From assembly GCF_014705655.1 (NCBI RefSeq), contig NZ_JACXIY010000001.1, positions 310,001-374,000 of the forward strand: DNA of 64,000 bases, read 5' to 3'. This stretch comes from Paenibacillus arenilitoris. GTDB lineage: Bacteria; Bacillota; Bacilli; Paenibacillales; Paenibacillaceae. Position 1 is the first letter of the stretch; every line of letters starts with the position of its first letter. Position numbers and translations under genes: made by a program. Below the pieces are notes generated by a model, which was given only the letters and a program-made list of their open reading frames with translations, did no database searches and had not been told where the DNA came from. Positions 62,024-64,000 of the stretch are shown one piece after another.

Positions 62024-62539
62024 ATGCTGACCGTCAAACCGGCCAAGTCGAAGCTCGAGCGGCAAGAGGGCATGAATCATCTATGGATAAGCTATCAGCC
62101 GAGTATGGGGGCAACGAACGTCAGGATCGTTCTCGAGCTGCCCGCTGGGGTATATCGGAGTCGAAATTTGAACGGTTTCCACGAGAACGAGGCTGACGAA
62201 ATCGTCGTCTATGAACCCGGAAAGGCCGACGGCTTTTTTATCGAAATCTTTACGCGGGAGGCGATCGATTGCGGGATGAAGACGATTCGTGCGGTTTTGT
62301 TATTAGAGGATCGGCACGGAACGCAGCATCGGCTTGAGCAGACGGTATCGCTAGAGGTCGCGGATGAGGAGGACATGGACGACGTTCGGATCGATGATGA
62401 GCTCATCCGCAGGCTCAAGGATCTCCCGCCGCCCGGCGACGGGGACGAGCGCCGGGACGAGGACGGTAAGCATCGCTTCATAAGGCTGGCTCCCGGCCCG
62501 TTCTCGGACCTGGAGAAGAAATACCGAATTGAAGGGTAA
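62024..62539 (+). CDS. Conserved-looking protein of unknown function, MerR operon
   Basis: 171 residues, not recognized. Seen: an N-terminal beta-rich part (HLWISYQPSMGATNVRIVLELPAGVYRSRNL, EIVVYEPGKADGFFIEIFTREAIDCG) and an acidic C-terminal tail (DEEDMDDVRIDDELIRRLKDLPPPGDGDERRDEDG). No signal peptide or membrane segment. AAGGAG overlaps the end of the merR gene. It is the only partner of that regulator, so it may be its effector or a modulated surface protein. 62540-62646 shows no signal beyond the next ribosome binding site. Confidence 0.7.
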   Translation: MLTVKPAKSKLERQEGMNHLWISYQPSMGATNVRIVLELPAGVYRSRNLNGFHENEADEIVVYEPGKADGFFIEIFTREAIDCGMKTIRAVLLLEDRHGTQHRLEQTVSLEVADEEDMDDVRIDDELIRRLKDLPPPGDGDERRDEDGKHRFIRLAPGPFSDLEKKYRIEG

Positions 62540-62646
62540 CTGACATAAGCGTAGGCGGCTCCATATCGCTTTTTATTGCAACAAAACCATCGATTTTGCG
62601 TCCAATCTAATGAAATCGTTATACCTGCATAAGGAGGTTACCCGTA

Positions 62647-63126
62647 TTGAAGCATGCCGTTTCAATCGTGATTATGGCAATGATCCTCGCGCTTGCCGGC
62701 TGCGGGACGAGTACGCCGTCGGAGCCCCGGGCGGACATGTTCAGCGTGAAGGTGGAAATGCCGGAAGCCGCCCGAGCCGGAGAGACGTTCGTCGTCGAAG
62801 GAGCTCTGGCGAACGGTTCCCGCTCCGAATGGAAAATCGAGCACGGCGCGGACATGTTCACTTATGCCGTCTTCGACGAGGAGGGGAATCCCGTTCTTCA
62901 GGACGGTTCGAAGTACGTGCATATGATCGGTTTCGGCAAGGTTTTGGAGCCGGACGAATCCTATTCGAACGACGGGGAAGGCCATGTTCTCCCGCCAAAC
63001 AACGAGCTCAAGCTGAAGGCAGGGAGCTACACGCTCGTCGCGACGGCCGAATTCCGCATCAAGCATGGCGGTGAAGATTTGCCGTTCAAAATTCAATCGA
63101 AGCCGTATCCGCTTCATGTATCGTAA
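62647..63126 (+). CDS. Lipoprotein, possibly BsuPI-like
   Basis: Membrane-anchored lipoprotein, 159 residues. Seen: signal peptide with lipobox LAGC (C19), then a beta-sandwich-like domain (FSVKVEMPEAARAGETFVVEGALANGSRSEWKIEHG, FTYAVFDEEGNPV, KAGSYTLVATAEF). The order of strands resembles the BsuPI proteinase-inhibitor fold, but similarity is weak and the function is not established. The start is TTG 62647 behind a perfect AAGGAGGTT. It is convergent with the kinase-like gene. Confidence 0.75.
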   Translation: MKHAVSIVIMAMILALAGCGTSTPSEPRADMFSVKVEMPEAARAGETFVVEGALANGSRSEWKIEHGADMFTYAVFDEEGNPVLQDGSKYVHMIGFGKVLEPDESYSNDGEGHVLPPNNELKLKAGSYTLVATAEFRIKHGGEDLPFKIQSKPYPLHVS

Positions 63127-63181
63127 ATCGGGGCGCCGCTGAAATCTCTTCCAAATGATGCGATTTTGCCGGCAGCGGGGC

Positions 63182-63258
63182 GATCAGGTCTAATTTCTAG
63201 ACCTGATCTGCCTAAACAAGCTCAAATTTGCGCATCAGATCTAATGTTTAGATCTGAT
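63182..63258. repeat. Palindrome pair E (51 bp apart)
   Basis: GATCAGGTCTA-N5-TAGACCTGATC (63182-63208, 11-bp perfect stem) and ATCAGATCTA-N5-TAGATCTGAT (63234-63258, 10-bp perfect stem), centres 63195 and 63246. The G-C pair of the first is an A-T pair in the second, so both arms changed together. It lies between convergent genes and has no T-tract. Confidence 0.92.
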
Positions 63259-63289
63259 CTGTCGAGGTACCGCCGCCGTTCCCGTGCAG

Positions 63290-64000
63290 TCAATCGCTTG
63301 CCGGTCGCTCTCCGTCTTCGCCCAAGTCCGCCGCCTTCAGCCACTCCCGGTAAAATTCGCCGACGCTATCGTAACGATCATCCCGCTCGGGGGAAGCGGC
63401 TTTGGAGGCTACCCGGTACAGCGCATCCGACCCCCGCCAATCTCCGCGATCGCGGCTGCCGTCGTTCCCGAGGAACACGAAGGCCGCGGCTCCCATCGTA
63501 AAGACGTTCGTCCGCCGGTCGATCCGGCTGCCCCTTATGAACTCCTCCGGCGCCATGAAACGGGAGGACCCGAACAGCCGATCCGCTTCCAGAAGAAACG
63601 GCCCCCTCGCGTAATGGTCAAAGTCGCACAAATGCAGCGCTTCCCGGCCGAAATCGTAAAGGATGCAGCCGTCGTAAAAATCCACCGCGACATAACCCAA
63701 GCTCTCCAAATAGACATGCGTCTCGTATACGGCGTTCAGCGCGGCGATGATTTTCCCGCTCGGCAGCCGCCTGAAGCGGTAGTGCGGCGATTCAGGTCTG
63801 CTTCGGCCTTCCTTTCCCGGAAAATCCGGAGAATGCAACACCTCGCCGCCGACCCATTCGTAGACGAGGGCGAGGCCGCCGCCTCCGGTCCGAAACGCGT
63901 GCAGCAGCTTCGGTATCCGGGGATGCCGCGCTTCATGGTGGAAGGCGATGGCCTGCTTCAAAAACCCGACAGCCGGGGGCAGCGCGGCGAACTTAACGAA
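63290..64000 (-). CDS. Serine/threonine protein kinase-like protein, 5'-truncated by window
   Basis: At least 236 residues, frame open to the window end. Seen: kinase catalytic-loop equivalent YVAVDFYDGCILYDF, a metal-binding LCDFDHY in place of DFG, and the activation-segment end SSRFMAPEEF (APE motif). The usual HRD is VDF, so its catalytic arginine is missing, and DFD replaces DFG. It may be a weak kinase or a pseudokinase. The N-lobe with the nucleotide-binding loop and lysine is outside the window, so this cannot be decided here. It is convergent with the lipoprotein gene. Confidence 0.82.
   Translation of the reverse strand, partial: FVKFAALPPAVGFLKQAIAFHHEARHPRIPKLLHAFRTGGGGLALVYEWVGGEVLHSPDFPGKEGRSRPESPHYRFRRLPSGKIIAALNAVYETHVYLESLGYVAVDFYDGCILYDFGREALHLCDFDHYARGPFLLEADRLFGSSRFMAPEEFIRGSRIDRRTNVFTMGAAAFVFLGNDGSRDRGDWRGSDALYRVASKAASPERDDRYDSVGEFYREWLKAADLGEDGERPASD

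Overview
The window looks like chromosomal DNA of a GC-rich member of the Paenibacillaceae (Paenibacillus or Cohnella type). The reasons are strong AAGGAGG-type ribosome binding sites with frequent TTG starts, sigma-A promoters, T-box leaders, CcpA-type cre sites, and several YesM/YesN-type sensor and AraC-regulator pairs placed beside sugar transport genes. The genus is an inference. I see no rRNA, tRNA, CRISPR array, transposase or prophage gene. Both ends cut genes: a permease at base 1 and a kinase-like gene at base 64000.

Layout. 1-3615: two amino-acid ABC permeases, then a GlnK/GlnL-type two-component system. 3650-6150: one promoter, two tandem T-box leaders and a stand-alone acetolactate synthase gene (ilvB). 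6132-29313: a plant-polysaccharide locus. It holds a YesM/YesN-like sensor pair divergent from an ABC sugar importer, followed by a GH105 hydrolase, an SGNH esterase, a GH29 fucosidase, a secreted heparinase-like lyase, an AraC regulator divergent from a large secreted GH43 enzyme, a Nif3-family protein, another AraC regulator and a GH51 arabinofuranosidase. The enzyme set fits decorated pectin (arabinan or rhamnogalacturonan side chains); this is inferred. 29314-38340: a NarK-type transporter, a MATE-like flippase, an orphan DUF4157 protein, an IclR regulator, a glutamine amidotransferase and a metallo-beta-lactamase-fold protein, separated by intergenic regions rich in repeats.

38340-46976: an orphan sugar-binding lipoprotein, a sensor kinase and an AraC-type response regulator sit directly upstream of gntP, gnd and gntK. 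This suggests a three-component system controlling gluconate use. 47156-53060: a hexapeptide acyltransferase, then a secreted protein, an ABC-2 exporter and an OmpR-type two-component system. Their promoter carries three 11-bp-spaced direct repeats. 53187-55615: a sulfatase divergent from an AraC regulator that is a paralog of the one facing the GH43 gene. 55667-60243: a SWIM-finger protein and an SNF2 helicase behind a LexA-like box. 60511-64000: small genes, an alpha/beta hydrolase with an internal deletion, a MerR regulator, a lipoprotein and a degenerate protein kinase.

The most unusual signal is non-coding. Four intergenic regions (29391-29575, 33126-33307, 37651-37830, 47773-47960) each hold four short palindromes whose centres are about 51, 61 and 51 bp apart, and a fifth (63182-63258) holds one such pair. 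The spacing is kept while the palindrome sequence changes from locus to locus. I know of no described element with this architecture. A separate ~100-bp structured repeat occurs twice, each time directly after a terminator T-tract.
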